From Hyphomicrobiales bacterium (GTDB taxonomy: Bacteria > Pseudomonadota > Alphaproteobacteria > Rhizobiales > Rhizobiaceae), in the NCBI GenBank assembly GCA_900472925.1, contig UCJU01000037.1:1-33332 (forward strand): a stretch of 33,332 nt of DNA, written 5' to 3'. Position 1 is the first letter of the stretch, and each line of letters starts with the position of its first letter. The translations under genes were made by a program, and so were the position numbers. The notes beneath the pieces were generated by a model. It did not search any database. It was not told the DNA's origin and saw only the letters and a program-made list of their open reading frames with translations. This document shows, in pieces, positions 24,205 through 33,292 of this stretch.

Positions 24205-26412
24205 TCAGTTTTCCTGATAGGCAGCCACGACCATATGAGCCTGCGCCGGGGTCATGGCATCGATTTGACTTTTGGTGAATGCCGCACGGTTCTGGCTCGT
24301 CAGCCCTTCGAGGCTGGATGTCGACAGACCAGCAATCGCGGTTTTGTTGATCGATGCGATTTCCGACGTGGTGAACGTATTCAGCTCGCCCGAATCCAGT
24401 GTCGTAACCTGCTTGGCGTTCAAAGCCGCAACCTGTGTCGGACCTAAAGCCCTGATGCTGTCTGTGTTCAACGCTGCAAATTGCTCAGCCGTCAGAGAGC
24501 TGATCTGCTTGGTCGTCAACGCGCTGGCCTTGGCACTGTCAAGGGCAGCGATCGCCGTGGTCGAAAGGCCGGCAATCTGTCTGGAATTCAGCGCAGAAAA
24601 CTGCTGGGGTTTCATGGCGGCAAGTTGGGGTGCCGTAATGGCTTTCGTCTGGTCCGAAGACAGACCTGCGATCTGCGTCGTCGTCAAGGACGCAAACAGA
24701 TCGGCCGAAAGACCGGCAATCGCTAGTGTGCTCAAACCTGCCAGCGTTGTTTTTTGCAACGAGGCGATTTCCTCGGAACTGAAGCTGTTCAGCTCCGCCG
24801 CAGTCAACGTTGCCGCCTGCTTCGCACTCAGCCCGGAGACCTGCGATTTGTTGAGGGCTTCGATGCTGGCAAGGCTGAGAGCATTGAACTGATCGGCCGA
24901 CAGCGCCCTGATCTGTTTCGTTGTGAAAGCCGCCAGATCGGCCGCACCCAGATTGGCCATTACGTTGGTGGAAAGGCCCGCGATCTGCTGTGCGGAAATG
25001 GCTGAAAACTGTGTTGGCGTCAGCGCGTCAAGCTGCGCCGAACTCAGCGCCTGCATCTGCTGCGACGACAGGCCCGCGATCTGCACTGTCGTCAGCGCGG
25101 CAATCCGATCTGTCGAAAGGCCTGCAAGTGCCGCTGGCGTCAAGCCCCGCAGCGCCGTCCTGCTCAGTGACGCAATCTCGTTGAGCGTAAATGTGTTGAG
25201 TTCGGCAGAGGAAAGCGTCGAGACCTGTTGCGACTTCAATCCCGAAACCTGCTTTGCGGTCAGGCTTTCAATGCTGCTGGAGGTCAAGGCGTTGAACTGC
25301 GTGCTCGTGAGCGCAGCAAGCTGCGCCGTCGACATGGCAGCGACCTGAGATGCCTTGAGATTGGCAATCGCAGCGGTCGACAATCCCGCGATCTGCGTTC
25401 CTGTCAGCGCAGCAAACTGGCTTGGCTCGAGCGCGGCGAGTTGAGCCGAGGAGAGCGCGCCCATCTGGCTGGAGGACAAGGCTGTGACTTGCGTTGTGGT
25501 CAAAGCTGCGATTTTAGCCGTGGTGAGGCCTGCAAGCGCCGTCGTTGTCAGCCCGACAATCGCTGCCTTCTTGAGCGAGGCAAGCTCTTCGGAGCTAAAA
25601 CTGTTGAGTTCACTGGCCGTCAGTGTTGCGGTCTGAACGGACTTCAGACCCCCGACCTGCGCCGCCGTCAAACCTTCGAGGCTCGTGGACGTCAGGGCAT
25701 CGAATTGTGCTGCCGTCAGCGCCGCGAGCTGTTTCGTCGTCATCGCGCCCAGTTGAGAGCCGCTGATTGAGGCGATGACACCGGTAGAGAAACCGGCGAT
25801 CTGGCGTGTCGTCAGGGCTGAAAATTGGCTTGATGTCAGCGCAGACAGTTGGGCCGAGCTCAATGCCCGCATCTGGTCGGTCGACAATGCCGCTATTTGT
25901 AGAGTTGTCAGTGACGCAATCCTGTCGGTCGCCAATCCTGCAATTGCCTCAGTCGATATCCCAGCGATAGAGCTGCTTTTGATGGATGCGATTTCTGCCG
26001 TTGTGAAGCTGTTCAGCTCTGCTGCCGATAGAGTATTAACTTGCTGGCTGCTGAAGACCGAAACCTGAGCAGTGTTCAGCGCCTCGATCAGCGAGCTGGA
26101 AAATCCTTGAAGCTGGCTTGCATAGAGGGCTTTGACCTGCGCCGTCGTCATGCCGGAAACCTGCGTCGTACCAAGCGCCGACAACTGGTTCAGTGTCAAA
26201 CCGGTCACAGCTCTTGGCGCAAGGGCGCCAACGACCTTCGTGGTCAGTGATGACACCGCCGATGTGGTCAGCGCACCGACTTGGGACGATGTAAACGCCT
26301 TTATTTGCGCGGGAGTGAGCTCGCCCAGATCGCTTGCCGTTAACGAAGCAACGGTAGCCGTCGGAAGCAGAGCGATCTGCCGAGTGGGAAGAGAGGTAAT
26401 TTCAGAGGCCAT
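24205..26412 (-). CDS. Octapeptide-repeat protein of unknown function (about 90 octads, 136-residue super-repeat)
   Basis: 735 residues, nearly all in tandem octads of the form [A/G/S]-L-[T/S]-x-x-Q-[I/V/L/F]-[A/x]. I do not recognise a characterised family. After six residues come 15 looser octads (7-126). Four complete blocks of 17 octads follow (127-262, 263-398, 399-534, 535-670), then seven octads of a fifth block (671-726) and a nine-residue tail MVVAAYQEN. In every block octad 1 ends ELN, octad 2 has Phe at position 2, and octads 9 and 14 have QF. There is no Cys or Trp, no signal peptide, no membrane segment and no RTX motif. The T/S-x-x-Q/E pattern suggests short capped helices in a solenoid; a beta-solenoid is the alternative. 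No Shine-Dalgarno is evident before ATG 26412. Role unknown; a scaffold, surface or binding protein is conceivable. Confidence 0.85.
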   Translation of the reverse strand: MASEITSLPTRQIALLPTATVASLTASDLGELTPAQIKAFTSSQVGALTTSAVSSLTTKVVGALAPRAVTGLTLNQLSALGTTQVSGMTTAQVKALYASQLQGFSSSLIEALNTAQVSVFSSQQVNTLSAAELNSFTTAEIASIKSSSIAGISTEAIAGLATDRIASLTTLQIAALSTDQMRALSSAQLSALTSSQFSALTTRQIAGFSTGVIASISGSQLGAMTTKQLAALTAAQFDALTSTSLEGLTAAQVGGLKSVQTATLTASELNSFSSEELASLKKAAIVGLTTTALAGLTTAKIAALTTTQVTALSSSQMGALSSAQLAALEPSQFAALTGTQIAGLSTAAIANLKASQVAAMSTAQLAALTSTQFNALTSSSIESLTAKQVSGLKSQQVSTLSSAELNTFTLNEIASLSRTALRGLTPAALAGLSTDRIAALTTVQIAGLSSQQMQALSSAQLDALTPTQFSAISAQQIAGLSTNVMANLGAADLAAFTTKQIRALSADQFNALSLASIEALNKSQVSGLSAKQAATLTAAELNSFSSEEIASLQKTTLAGLSTLAIAGLSADLFASLTTTQIAGLSSDQTKAITAPQLAAMKPQQFSALNSRQIAGLSTTAIAALDSAKASALTTKQISSLTAEQFAALNTDSIRALGPTQVAALNAKQVTTLDSGELNTFTTSEIASINKTAIAGLSTSSLEGLTSQNRAAFTKSQIDAMTPAQAHMVVAAYQEN
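24235..26034 (-). repeat. Coding 408-bp super-repeat array (4 full units plus partial)
   Basis: Units on the minus strand: 26034-25627, 25626-25219, 25218-24811, 24810-24403 and partial 24402-24235. Each unit is 17 octads. By hand count blocks 2 and 3 share 77 of 136 residues, so the copies are old and diverged but kept in exact register, with no insertion or deletion. Within units there is the basic 24-bp period. Confidence 0.85.
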
Positions 26413-26821
26413 GGGCGCGCGATACCAATCGATTTCTGGTCAAGAACGATGTTTACGCAACGAATCTTGCTCCGACATTGCGATACAGCATTCCCCTTCG
26501 GAGAACGCAGCAATGACCGACGCAACAAATTTGGTGATGACCGAACCGGCAACCGCCAAGAGACGTAACGCAAACATTCAATTTTCAGGAACATGGTTCG
26601 CGAGAACCGGCGCGTTGAAGGTGCTTCATGCAAGCAGAGATTTTCTAAACCCCTGCCCCGCGCCACGAGAAAAATATTGCCTCGTAAAGCTGTAGTATTG
26701 CAGGCGAATATCTCAATCGCCGAGCGAATAATACAGACTGCTTCGCAAGTTAACAGCGCCGATACTAGCCGTCAAGCTGGCCTTAAAGCAGTGCTGCAAG
26801 CAACCTTTGCTCAAATGCAGA
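26413..26821. other. Intergenic region upstream of the octad-repeat gene
   Basis: No convincing gene. The short frames on both strands here lack coding character and recognisable motifs. It must hold the promoter of the repeat gene on the minus strand; TTGACC (complement of 26437-26442 region) lies about 25-30 bp before its ATG but without a good -10 partner. Confidence 0.35.
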
Positions 26822-26854
26822 CCGCCCCGCCATCTCGGACAGATGACGGAGCGG
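26822..26854 (-). terminator. Probable terminator of the DUF882 gene
   Basis: CCGCCCCGCCATCT (26822-26835) pairs along its full 14 bases with AGATGACGGAGCGG (26841-26854), two of the pairs being G-U when read as minus-strand RNA. The stem starts about 30 bp past the DUF882 stop. The T-run after it is poor (TCTGCATTTG), so it may rely on Rho or only protect the 3' end. Confidence 0.5.
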
Positions 26855-26886
26855 TGTCGGAACGTAAGGGCCAGCAAGTGCCGGAC

Positions 26887-28788
26887 TTAAGGCATCTTGG
26901 TGGGTGTGCTGAAGCGGCTTGAGTCGATGGCGGCAGCACCCGGGCGGAAGCCCGCAGTTGCTGCGGATGCGGACATGTCGTGGCTGAGCATGCGATTGTT
27001 GACGACGCGTGGCGCTTTGACCGCACGACCGGTGACGCCCTTATCCTGGCTCAACGCCCAGTCGGAGATCGCTTCCTGTGTCAGGCGGCCACCACTGACC
27101 ATGGCCTTTTCAGAAACGGCTGCATCCTGCTTGCTGGGACGTGCACCCTTGGTCGGCAGGCCAGCGGTCAGACCACTGTTCTTCCCACGGGGTTTAACAT
27201 CGAAGTCATCGCCATACACCTGCTCGTCGCGGACCGCAGTCACAGGATCGGCCTTCGCCATCTGAACAGGCTTGGTGGCTGGCTGAGCAGACACTGCGCG
27301 GCTGGAGGCGGCAGGGAATTGCGCAGCACTCGGCATGGCAGTCGCAACCATGGCCGAACGTGCATCCTGCCCGCTTTGTTCAAGCGCTGCAACAACGACA
27401 GGCGAAAGGCTCGCCTGCTTCGTATCGGCCTCGTCTTCCTGATCATCAACATCGGAATTGGCAGAAGCGAGAAGGGCCTCTGCGACAGCCGGACGATTTG
27501 CGGGAACCGGAACATGCGCGGCCAACATGTCGCCCGGCATATCTTCCGAGCCGAGCGCTGCCGTCATCACGGAACCGTCTGCGTCACCCTTCATGCGGCG
27601 TGGCCCGAGCAGGGTCGGCACGGGAATGGAATATTGCGCCAGATCGGCAAACTGCTGCTCAGCCGGGGCTGCGGTCGGTGTCGGCAAGGTTGCGGCCTGA
27701 AGCGCGTCCTGTGCTGGGTTGCGGTTTGGCGAATAGAGCGCCGTGGCAAGACCGGTTTGACCCGCATCATTGCGGAATGCCGGACGTGCTGTTGGCAATG
27801 GTGCATCTGCAACCGCTGGAGCCGGTGTGGCGGATGCGACGGCAACCGACGGAGCAGGTGCTTCCTCTTCCGCGTCCTGAGCAGCCGCTGCTGGAGCCGA
27901 AGAGCGAGATGCGGGCTGTGGCGTTACGATGCTTTCGGCATCTTCGTCCTCATCCCCACCACCGAAGAGTGCGGCCAACAGCGTCTTGCGCTTGCCACCG
28001 GAAGACGATCCGGCAGGCCCTGCACCTGCAGTGCTGGCGACCTGAATGGACGAAGAGTTGACGCGCTTCTTGTAATCGACCATCGCCTGCTCATAGCCGG
28101 GCAATGGCTTGCCATCGGCTGGGAGGTGGATGGTGTTGCCCTGCGGGAAGATGCGAACGAGTTCCTGGCGGCTCATGCGAGGCCAGGCACGCACATTGCC
28201 AACGTCAAGATGCACGAAGGGAGAACCGGAGGTCGGATAGAAGCCAACGCCGCCGATCTGCATCTGCATGGCGATTTCACGCAGACGAGCGAGCTTCACG
28301 CCTGGAATGAAGAAATCCATCGCCTTGCCGAGCGTGTGCTGGCTGCTCTTAGCAACACCCTTGGTGCGCGAGCGCAGCATGCCGTTGGTCTCGGGCGAGC
28401 GGAAAGCGGAAACGACGTTGATATATTCATTGGCACCGGAACGGCGGTACACTTCCCATACGAGGTCGAAAAGACGCGGGTCCATCTTGGTCGGCTGGTT
28501 ACGACGCCAGTCGCGCAGGAAGCGGTTCAGCTCCTGCAGACCCTTCTGGTCGTACTTGCCGTTTCGCTTGAAGGTGATGACGGCTTTTTCTTTTGTATGG
28601 ATATAATAAAGCTTGAGACTGCGAGTTTCGGCGGCAGCTTCCGTCGCCGAAACGCCTAGAGCGGGAAGAGCAGCCATCATGAGGCATGCGCATGTCACCA
28701 CGCGTGCCGACAGCTTCGTGCAGATCGCTTTGATCAAGCCGCGCGCTATCTTGCCCGAGAGCGCGATATTCCGATGCAGATTAGGCAA
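26887..28788 (-). CDS. DUF882 / M15A-type peptidase-fold envelope protein with long low-complexity tail
   Basis: 633 residues from a TTG at 28788, supported by a GGGGAT site about five bases upstream. A signal peptide covers residues about 20-55 (hydrophobic run VVTCACLMMAALPALGV). The DUF882 domain (about 57-215) is related to the LAS/M15 peptidases such as E. coli YcbK (MepK), which cut peptidoglycan crosslinks. The zinc ligands fit: His151 and Asp158 in SQHTLGKAMD, and His193 in FVHLDVG. From about residue 235 to the end lie some 400 residues rich in Ala, Pro, Ser and acidic residues, including DEDEDAES, with no recognisable domain. Most family members are far shorter. Likely a periplasmic murein hydrolase or binder whose tail may reach through the cell wall. 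Confidence 0.85.
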   Translation of the reverse strand: MPNLHRNIALSGKIARGLIKAICTKLSARVVTCACLMMAALPALGVSATEAAAETRSLKLYYIHTKEKAVITFKRNGKYDQKGLQELNRFLRDWRRNQPTKMDPRLFDLVWEVYRRSGANEYINVVSAFRSPETNGMLRSRTKGVAKSSQHTLGKAMDFFIPGVKLARLREIAMQMQIGGVGFYPTSGSPFVHLDVGNVRAWPRMSRQELVRIFPQGNTIHLPADGKPLPGYEQAMVDYKKRVNSSSIQVASTAGAGPAGSSSGGKRKTLLAALFGGGDEDEDAESIVTPQPASRSSAPAAAAQDAEEEAPAPSVAVASATPAPAVADAPLPTARPAFRNDAGQTGLATALYSPNRNPAQDALQAATLPTPTAAPAEQQFADLAQYSIPVPTLLGPRRMKGDADGSVMTAALGSEDMPGDMLAAHVPVPANRPAVAEALLASANSDVDDQEDEADTKQASLSPVVVAALEQSGQDARSAMVATAMPSAAQFPAASSRAVSAQPATKPVQMAKADPVTAVRDEQVYGDDFDVKPRGKNSGLTAGLPTKGARPSKQDAAVSEKAMVSGGRLTQEAISDWALSQDKGVTGRAVKAPRVVNNRMLSHDMSASAATAGFRPGAAAIDSSRFSTPTKMP

Positions 28789-28994
28789 TTTGATCCCCGC
28801 CTGGCAGACAATTCGTCACATTGCCCCAATGAACCTCAAATACGGTCACACGATGGCAATTTTGCCACACATGGACATTCATCCTCTATATAGTGAATGC
28901 GATACTAACAAGAGGTTTATAGACCGTAAGTGAATATCCTTGCTCAGGAGTTAACAAATATCGGATTCGCTAATCTAACAAGGCACCGCCGCGG

Positions 28995-30557
28995 TCAAGC
29001 GGCGTCACGCAACGGATTATCTGGATCAATGCCATAATCCTTCAACTTACGGTATAGTGTTGAGCGCCCGATCCCGAGTTTGCGGGCAACCTGGCTCATC
29101 TGACCGCGATAGAATCGCAGCGCAAACCGGATCAACTCCTCCTCGATGTCGGAAATCTTGCGGACGTCTCCACTTGTGTCGGTGCTGGCAATCAGACTAC
29201 CGCCCGGAAACACGGCGCCCGATGAACGATCTTCTTCGGTCGTCATTGCTTCCATGACCGACATGATGTCGGCAGCATTGCTTCTGATATCCGCTGGCGG
29301 CGGTGTAACGAGCAGCGAACGCTCCGTCGGGCGATGCGGAGCGTCGTAGTCACCGATATCACCGGCAAATTCGGGCACCTGAAATGCGATCTGCGGGAAA
29401 TCCGCTTCCGTCAACTCGTCGCCCTGTGCCAGAACGACGGAGCGGAACACCGCATTTTCCAGCTGGCGGATATTGCCCGGCCAGTCATAGGCCGTCAGCA
29501 GCGCCAGGGCTCCGGCGCTGACGCTCAGCGCATGCGGCAATTTCTGCTCGACGGAAAAACGCTCGGCGAACACCCGCGCAAGATAGGGAATGTCCTCCTT
29601 GCGGCGACGCAGGGCTGGAATGGTAATGGGGAAGACGTTGAGGCGATAGTAGAGGTCTTCGCGGAAGCGGCCTTCCTTGACCTCTTCGATCAGGTCCTTG
29701 TTGGTGGCGGAAATCAGCCGCACATTCACCTTCTGGACGCGGGCCGAACCAACGGTTTCGATCTCGCCCTGCTGCACGGCGCGCAAAAGCTTGACCTGTA
29801 CCTCCAGCGGCAGATCACCGATCTCGTCAAGGAAGAGAGTACCGCCATCGGCTTCCATGAATTTGCCGATATGCTTTTCGGTTGCACCGGTAAAGGCACC
29901 CTTTTCATGGCCGAAGAGAATGCTCTCCACCAGATTGTGCGGAATGGCTCCGCAATTGACGGTGATAAAGGGCTTGCCTGCACGGTCGCTACCCGACTGG
30001 ATGGCGCGGGCGATCATTTCCTTGCCAACGCCGGATTCGCCTTCCAGCACGACCGGAATATTGGACTGGGCCGCGCGCTGCGCCAGTTCGATGACGCGCA
30101 GCATCGCGGGACTTGCGGAGACGATATCGTTGAAATTGACGGCGTGGTTGCGCGAACGCTTGCCGGTGCGGGCTTTCGCCTCACGCTGGTCAAGCTTCAG
30201 CGCGTTGGCGATGGCCGAACCGATCCGCTCGGGCGAAACCGGCTTGACCACGAAATCGAAGGCGCCGGCACGCATGGCCTGCACCACGGTATCGATACCG
30301 CCCTGCCCCGTCTGAACGATCACGGGCACATCGGTTCCCAGCTCTCCGACAGCCTTGAGGAAGGATAGACCGTCCATCTCCGGCATCATCAGATCAAGAA
30401 CGATAACGCTGATATCGCCACTATGTTGTTTCAACAGCTCCAGTCCTACCCGGCCGTTTTCAGCAAGGATTGGCTGATGCCCATAACGTTCCACCGCTTG
30501 TTTAAGCAGGCGGCGCTGAACAGGATCGTCATCGATAACGAGTACTTGCGCTGTCAT
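28995..30557 (-). CDS. Sigma-54-dependent response regulator (NtrC type)
   Basis: 520 residues. Receiver domain 1-120 with the acidic pocket DDD (9-11), phospho-acceptor Asp55 (IVLDLMMPEMDG) and Lys105. AAA+ domain about 145-385 with Walker A GESGVGKE (173-180), the sigma-54 loop GAFTGA (220-225), Walker B LFLDEIGD (241-248) and the arginine-finger region FREDLYYRLNVFPI. After an unusually long linker (about 390-470) comes a Fis-type helix-turn-helix (MSQVARKLGIGRSTLYRKLK). It should activate sigma-54 promoters when phosphorylated. No histidine kinase gene is adjacent, so its partner and targets are unknown. It differs from NtrC itself in the linker. The stop codon overlaps a GC-rich hairpin (28984-29004). 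Confidence 0.93.
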   Translation of the reverse strand: MTAQVLVIDDDPVQRRLLKQAVERYGHQPILAENGRVGLELLKQHSGDISVIVLDLMMPEMDGLSFLKAVGELGTDVPVIVQTGQGGIDTVVQAMRAGAFDFVVKPVSPERIGSAIANALKLDQREAKARTGKRSRNHAVNFNDIVSASPAMLRVIELAQRAAQSNIPVVLEGESGVGKEMIARAIQSGSDRAGKPFITVNCGAIPHNLVESILFGHEKGAFTGATEKHIGKFMEADGGTLFLDEIGDLPLEVQVKLLRAVQQGEIETVGSARVQKVNVRLISATNKDLIEEVKEGRFREDLYYRLNVFPITIPALRRRKEDIPYLARVFAERFSVEQKLPHALSVSAGALALLTAYDWPGNIRQLENAVFRSVVLAQGDELTEADFPQIAFQVPEFAGDIGDYDAPHRPTERSLLVTPPPADIRSNAADIMSVMEAMTTEEDRSSGAVFPGGSLIASTDTSGDVRKISDIEEELIRFALRFYRGQMSQVARKLGIGRSTLYRKLKDYGIDPDNPLRDAA

Positions 30558-30726
30558 GTCAGGCTCCGGTTTCCGGTTTATGGACCTGCTTCATGCAGAC
30601 CCTTTGAACCGAATGTGGCATGAAGGCTTGAACATCGAGTTTTGACATTAGCTTGCATTTTATGCATTGCCGCGGGAAACAGTGGCTCCCATATGCTTTG
30701 GTGCAGAGATAAAGAGGAAACCACCA

Positions 30727-32571
30727 ATGACCTTCAAGACATCGATCCCCCTGCCCGCTTTTTCGGGCGCTGAAGCAACAAGCGCAGCCCTGGGCGATCT
30801 GCCGACATGGAAGCTTTCCGATCTCTACGCCTCCGCCGATTCACCGGACTACAAGAGCGCCCTGGAAAAGGCCGCCAATGATGCGAAGGCGTTCGAAGCG
30901 AAGTGGAAGGGCAAGCTTGAAGCTGCTGCAAAGCTTTCCGGCAACGAAGGTCTTGGTGCTGCGCTGAAGGAATATGAGGCACTGGACGACCTTCTGGGGA
31001 GGATCGGATCCTTTGCCGGGCTCACCTATTTTTCCGACACGTCCAATCCGGCCAACGGCAAGCTCTACGGCGATGCCCAGTCGAAGCTAACAGACATGTC
31101 GTCGCATCTGCTGTTCTTCACGCTGGAACTCAACCGCATCAATGATGCGGTCATCGACGCTGCCATGGCAAACGATCCGCTTGCCGGTCACTATCGGCCA
31201 TGGCTGGTGGATTTGCGCAAGGACAAGCCGCACCAGCTGGACGACAGGCTGGAGCAGCTGTTTCTGGAAAAATCGATGACCAGTGCCGCAGCCTTCAACC
31301 GCCTGTTCGATGAAACCATGGCTGACCTGCGCTTTATCGTGAATGGTGAAAGCCTGGCACTGGAGCGCACGCTCAACCTGCTGCAGGAGCCAGACCCCGA
31401 AACCCGCAGGATGGCGGCCGAGGCGCTGAGCGCCACCTTCAAGGATAATCTGCGCGTCTTCACGCTCATTACCAATACGCTGTCCAAGGACCGGGAAATT
31501 GCAGATCGCTGGCGCAATTTCGAAGACATCGCCGATAGCCGCCATCTCGCAAACCGCGTTGAGCGGGAAGTGGTCGATGCCTTGGCCAAGGCCGTGACTG
31601 AAGCCTATCCACGCCTGTCGCATCGCTATTACAAGATGAAGGCCAAATGGCTCGGCATGGAGCAGATGAACTATTGGGACCGCAACGCGCCGCTGCCCGA
31701 TAGCTCCAACGCCATCATTCCGTGGGAAGATGCCAAGGAAACAGTGCTGTCCGCCTACGGCGATTTCGCACCCGAGATGGCCGATATCGCACGACGCTTC
31801 TTCGATGAAGAGTGGATCGACGCCCCTGCCCGCCCCGGCAAGGCACCCGGCGCTTTCGCGCACCCGACAGTGCCATCCGCACACCCCTACGTGCTGGTCA
31901 ATTACCTCGGCAAACCGCGCGACGTGATGACGCTGGCGCATGAACTGGGCCACGGTGTGCACCAGGTGCTAGCCGGTGGACAGGGTGCATTGATGTGCGC
32001 AACACCTTTGACGCTCGCCGAAACCGCATCCGTCTTCGGTGAAATGCTGACCTTCCGCAAGCTGCTGGATGGCACCAAAGACAAACGCGAACGCAAGGAC
32101 ATGCTGGCCCGCAAGGTCGAGGACATGATCAATACGGTCGTGCGCCAGATTGCGTTTTACGAGTTCGAACGCAAGGTCCATACGGCGCGCAAGGATGGTG
32201 AACTGACGGCAGAGCAGATCGGCGCACTATGGCTTTCCGTGCAGGAAGAAAGCCTCGGACCGGCCATCAAGATTTCAGAAGGCTATGAGACATGGTGGAG
32301 CTATGTTCCCCACTTCATCCATTCGCCCTTCTACGTCTACGCCTATGCCTTCGGCGACTGCCTCGTAAACTCTCTCTACGCGGTCTACCAGAATGCGGAC
32401 ACAGGTTTTCGGGACAAATATTTCGAGCTTCTGAAGGCCGGCGGCACCAAGCATCACTCCGAGCTTTTGAAGCCTTTCGGCCTCGATGCCACCGATCCGT
32501 CCTTCTGGAACAAGGGCTTGTCGATGATCGAAGGCTTGATTGACGAGCTGGAAGCGCTCGACAAGGCGTGA
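30727..32571 (+). CDS. pepF: Oligoendopeptidase F (M3 metallopeptidase)
   Basis: 614 residues from ATG 30727, which is preceded by AGAGGAAA; an in-frame start at 30667 has no ribosome site. Cytoplasmic zinc peptidase that cuts peptides of roughly 7-17 residues. The zinc motif is LAHELGHGVHQ (His405, Glu406, His409), with the third ligand expected in ETASVFGEM about 25-30 residues on. The N-terminal helical domain (about 30-200) and the closing segment YETWWSYVPHFIHSPFYVYAYAFG are typical of the PepF/M3B subfamily; that segment carries the substrate-contacting His and Tyr residues. Followed by a terminator and a class IV aminotransferase-like gene. Confidence 0.95.
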   Translation: MTFKTSIPLPAFSGAEATSAALGDLPTWKLSDLYASADSPDYKSALEKAANDAKAFEAKWKGKLEAAAKLSGNEGLGAALKEYEALDDLLGRIGSFAGLTYFSDTSNPANGKLYGDAQSKLTDMSSHLLFFTLELNRINDAVIDAAMANDPLAGHYRPWLVDLRKDKPHQLDDRLEQLFLEKSMTSAAAFNRLFDETMADLRFIVNGESLALERTLNLLQEPDPETRRMAAEALSATFKDNLRVFTLITNTLSKDREIADRWRNFEDIADSRHLANRVEREVVDALAKAVTEAYPRLSHRYYKMKAKWLGMEQMNYWDRNAPLPDSSNAIIPWEDAKETVLSAYGDFAPEMADIARRFFDEEWIDAPARPGKAPGAFAHPTVPSAHPYVLVNYLGKPRDVMTLAHELGHGVHQVLAGGQGALMCATPLTLAETASVFGEMLTFRKLLDGTKDKRERKDMLARKVEDMINTVVRQIAFYEFERKVHTARKDGELTAEQIGALWLSVQEESLGPAIKISEGYETWWSYVPHFIHSPFYVYAYAFGDCLVNSLYAVYQNADTGFRDKYFELLKAGGTKHHSELLKPFGLDATDPSFWNKGLSMIEGLIDELEALDKA

Positions 32572-32577
32572 GGAAAT

Positions 32578-32618
32578 CCGGCGAAGCACCCATTTCGGAC
32601 AAGCTTCGTCGGTTTTTA
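32578..32618 (+). terminator. Rho-independent terminator of pepF
   Basis: CCGGCGAAGC (32578-32587) pairs with GCTTCGTCGG (32603-32612), ten pairs including one G-U, with a 15-nt loop, followed directly by TTTTT. Confidence 0.75.
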
Positions 32619-32656
32619 TGCCTTACCTTACGTAAATCGCATCACGGACGCAGATC

Positions 32657-33292
32657 ATGAAACGCAAACCGGCCGACCTGACCTTGAGGGAAACGCTGCG
32701 CTGGGAACCCGACACCGGTTTTCGGCGGCTGGAGCAGCACCTGCGCCGCCTGCTGCGCTCTGCCGATGCGCTCGGTTTTCGCGCGCCTGCAGATGCGGTC
32801 AAAGCGCTCAACGCAGCCGTCAGTGGCACCGCCCCGCTCACCGTGCGGGTCGTGATGAACTACAAGGGCGAGCTTGATATCGTTGCCGAACCCTTCGTGC
32901 CGTTGTCCGATGGCGCCATCTGGCGGGTGAAGATCGCCGAAAAAACACGGCTTGATTCCGCCGACACATTCTACCGCCACAAATCCTCCCGCCGCGAACC
33001 CTATGATGCCGCGCGCGCCGAATTTTCCACCAAGGAGGCCGACGAGGTTCTGCTTTTGAACGAGCGTGGCGAAATCTGCGAAGGGTCTACCACCAGCATC
33101 TTCGTGGAGGGTTCCGAAGGGCAATTGCTGACGCCGCCGCTCGATAGCGGCATTCTACCCGGTGTCCTGCGCGCGGATCTTATTCGGGAGCGAAAGGCGC
33201 GGGGGCAAGCATTGAGGCCGGACGACCTGAAGGGTCGCAAGCTGTTTGTTGGTAATTCGCTGCATGGGTTGGTGGCGGCGGAGCTGGTTTGA
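32657..33292 (+). CDS. Class IV aminotransferase-family protein (aminodeoxychorismate lyase-like)
   Basis: 211 residues. PLP-dependent fold type IV: the Schiff-base lysine is Lys109 in FYRHKSSRREPYD, and Glu142 in NERGEICEGSTTSIFV is the PLP ring contact. PPLDSGILPGVLRADLI supplies the phosphate-binding loop, and KLFVGNSLHGLV the last motif. This is the short form (about 210 residues) common in rhizobia and annotated as aminotransferase class IV or 4-amino-4-deoxychorismate lyase (PabC), which makes 4-aminobenzoate for folate. Other class IV activities (branched-chain or D-amino acid transamination) are less likely given the length. The ATG at 32657 has a weak ribosome site. No pabB is adjacent on the visible side. 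Confidence 0.82.
   Translation: MKRKPADLTLRETLRWEPDTGFRRLEQHLRRLLRSADALGFRAPADAVKALNAAVSGTAPLTVRVVMNYKGELDIVAEPFVPLSDGAIWRVKIAEKTRLDSADTFYRHKSSRREPYDAARAEFSTKEADEVLLLNERGEICEGSTTSIFVEGSEGQLLTPPLDSGILPGVLRADLIRERKARGQALRPDDLKGRKLFVGNSLHGLVAAELV

Noticed and set aside
24205..26412. CRISPR array or non-coding satellite as the source of the 24-bp periodicity
   Set aside because: Repeats are contiguous, diverged, in frame throughout and have no constant repeat/spacer structure; they encode protein octads.
26593..26922. 109-codon plus-strand frame running into the DUF882 3' end
   Set aside because: No motif; overlaps the real gene and its hairpin.
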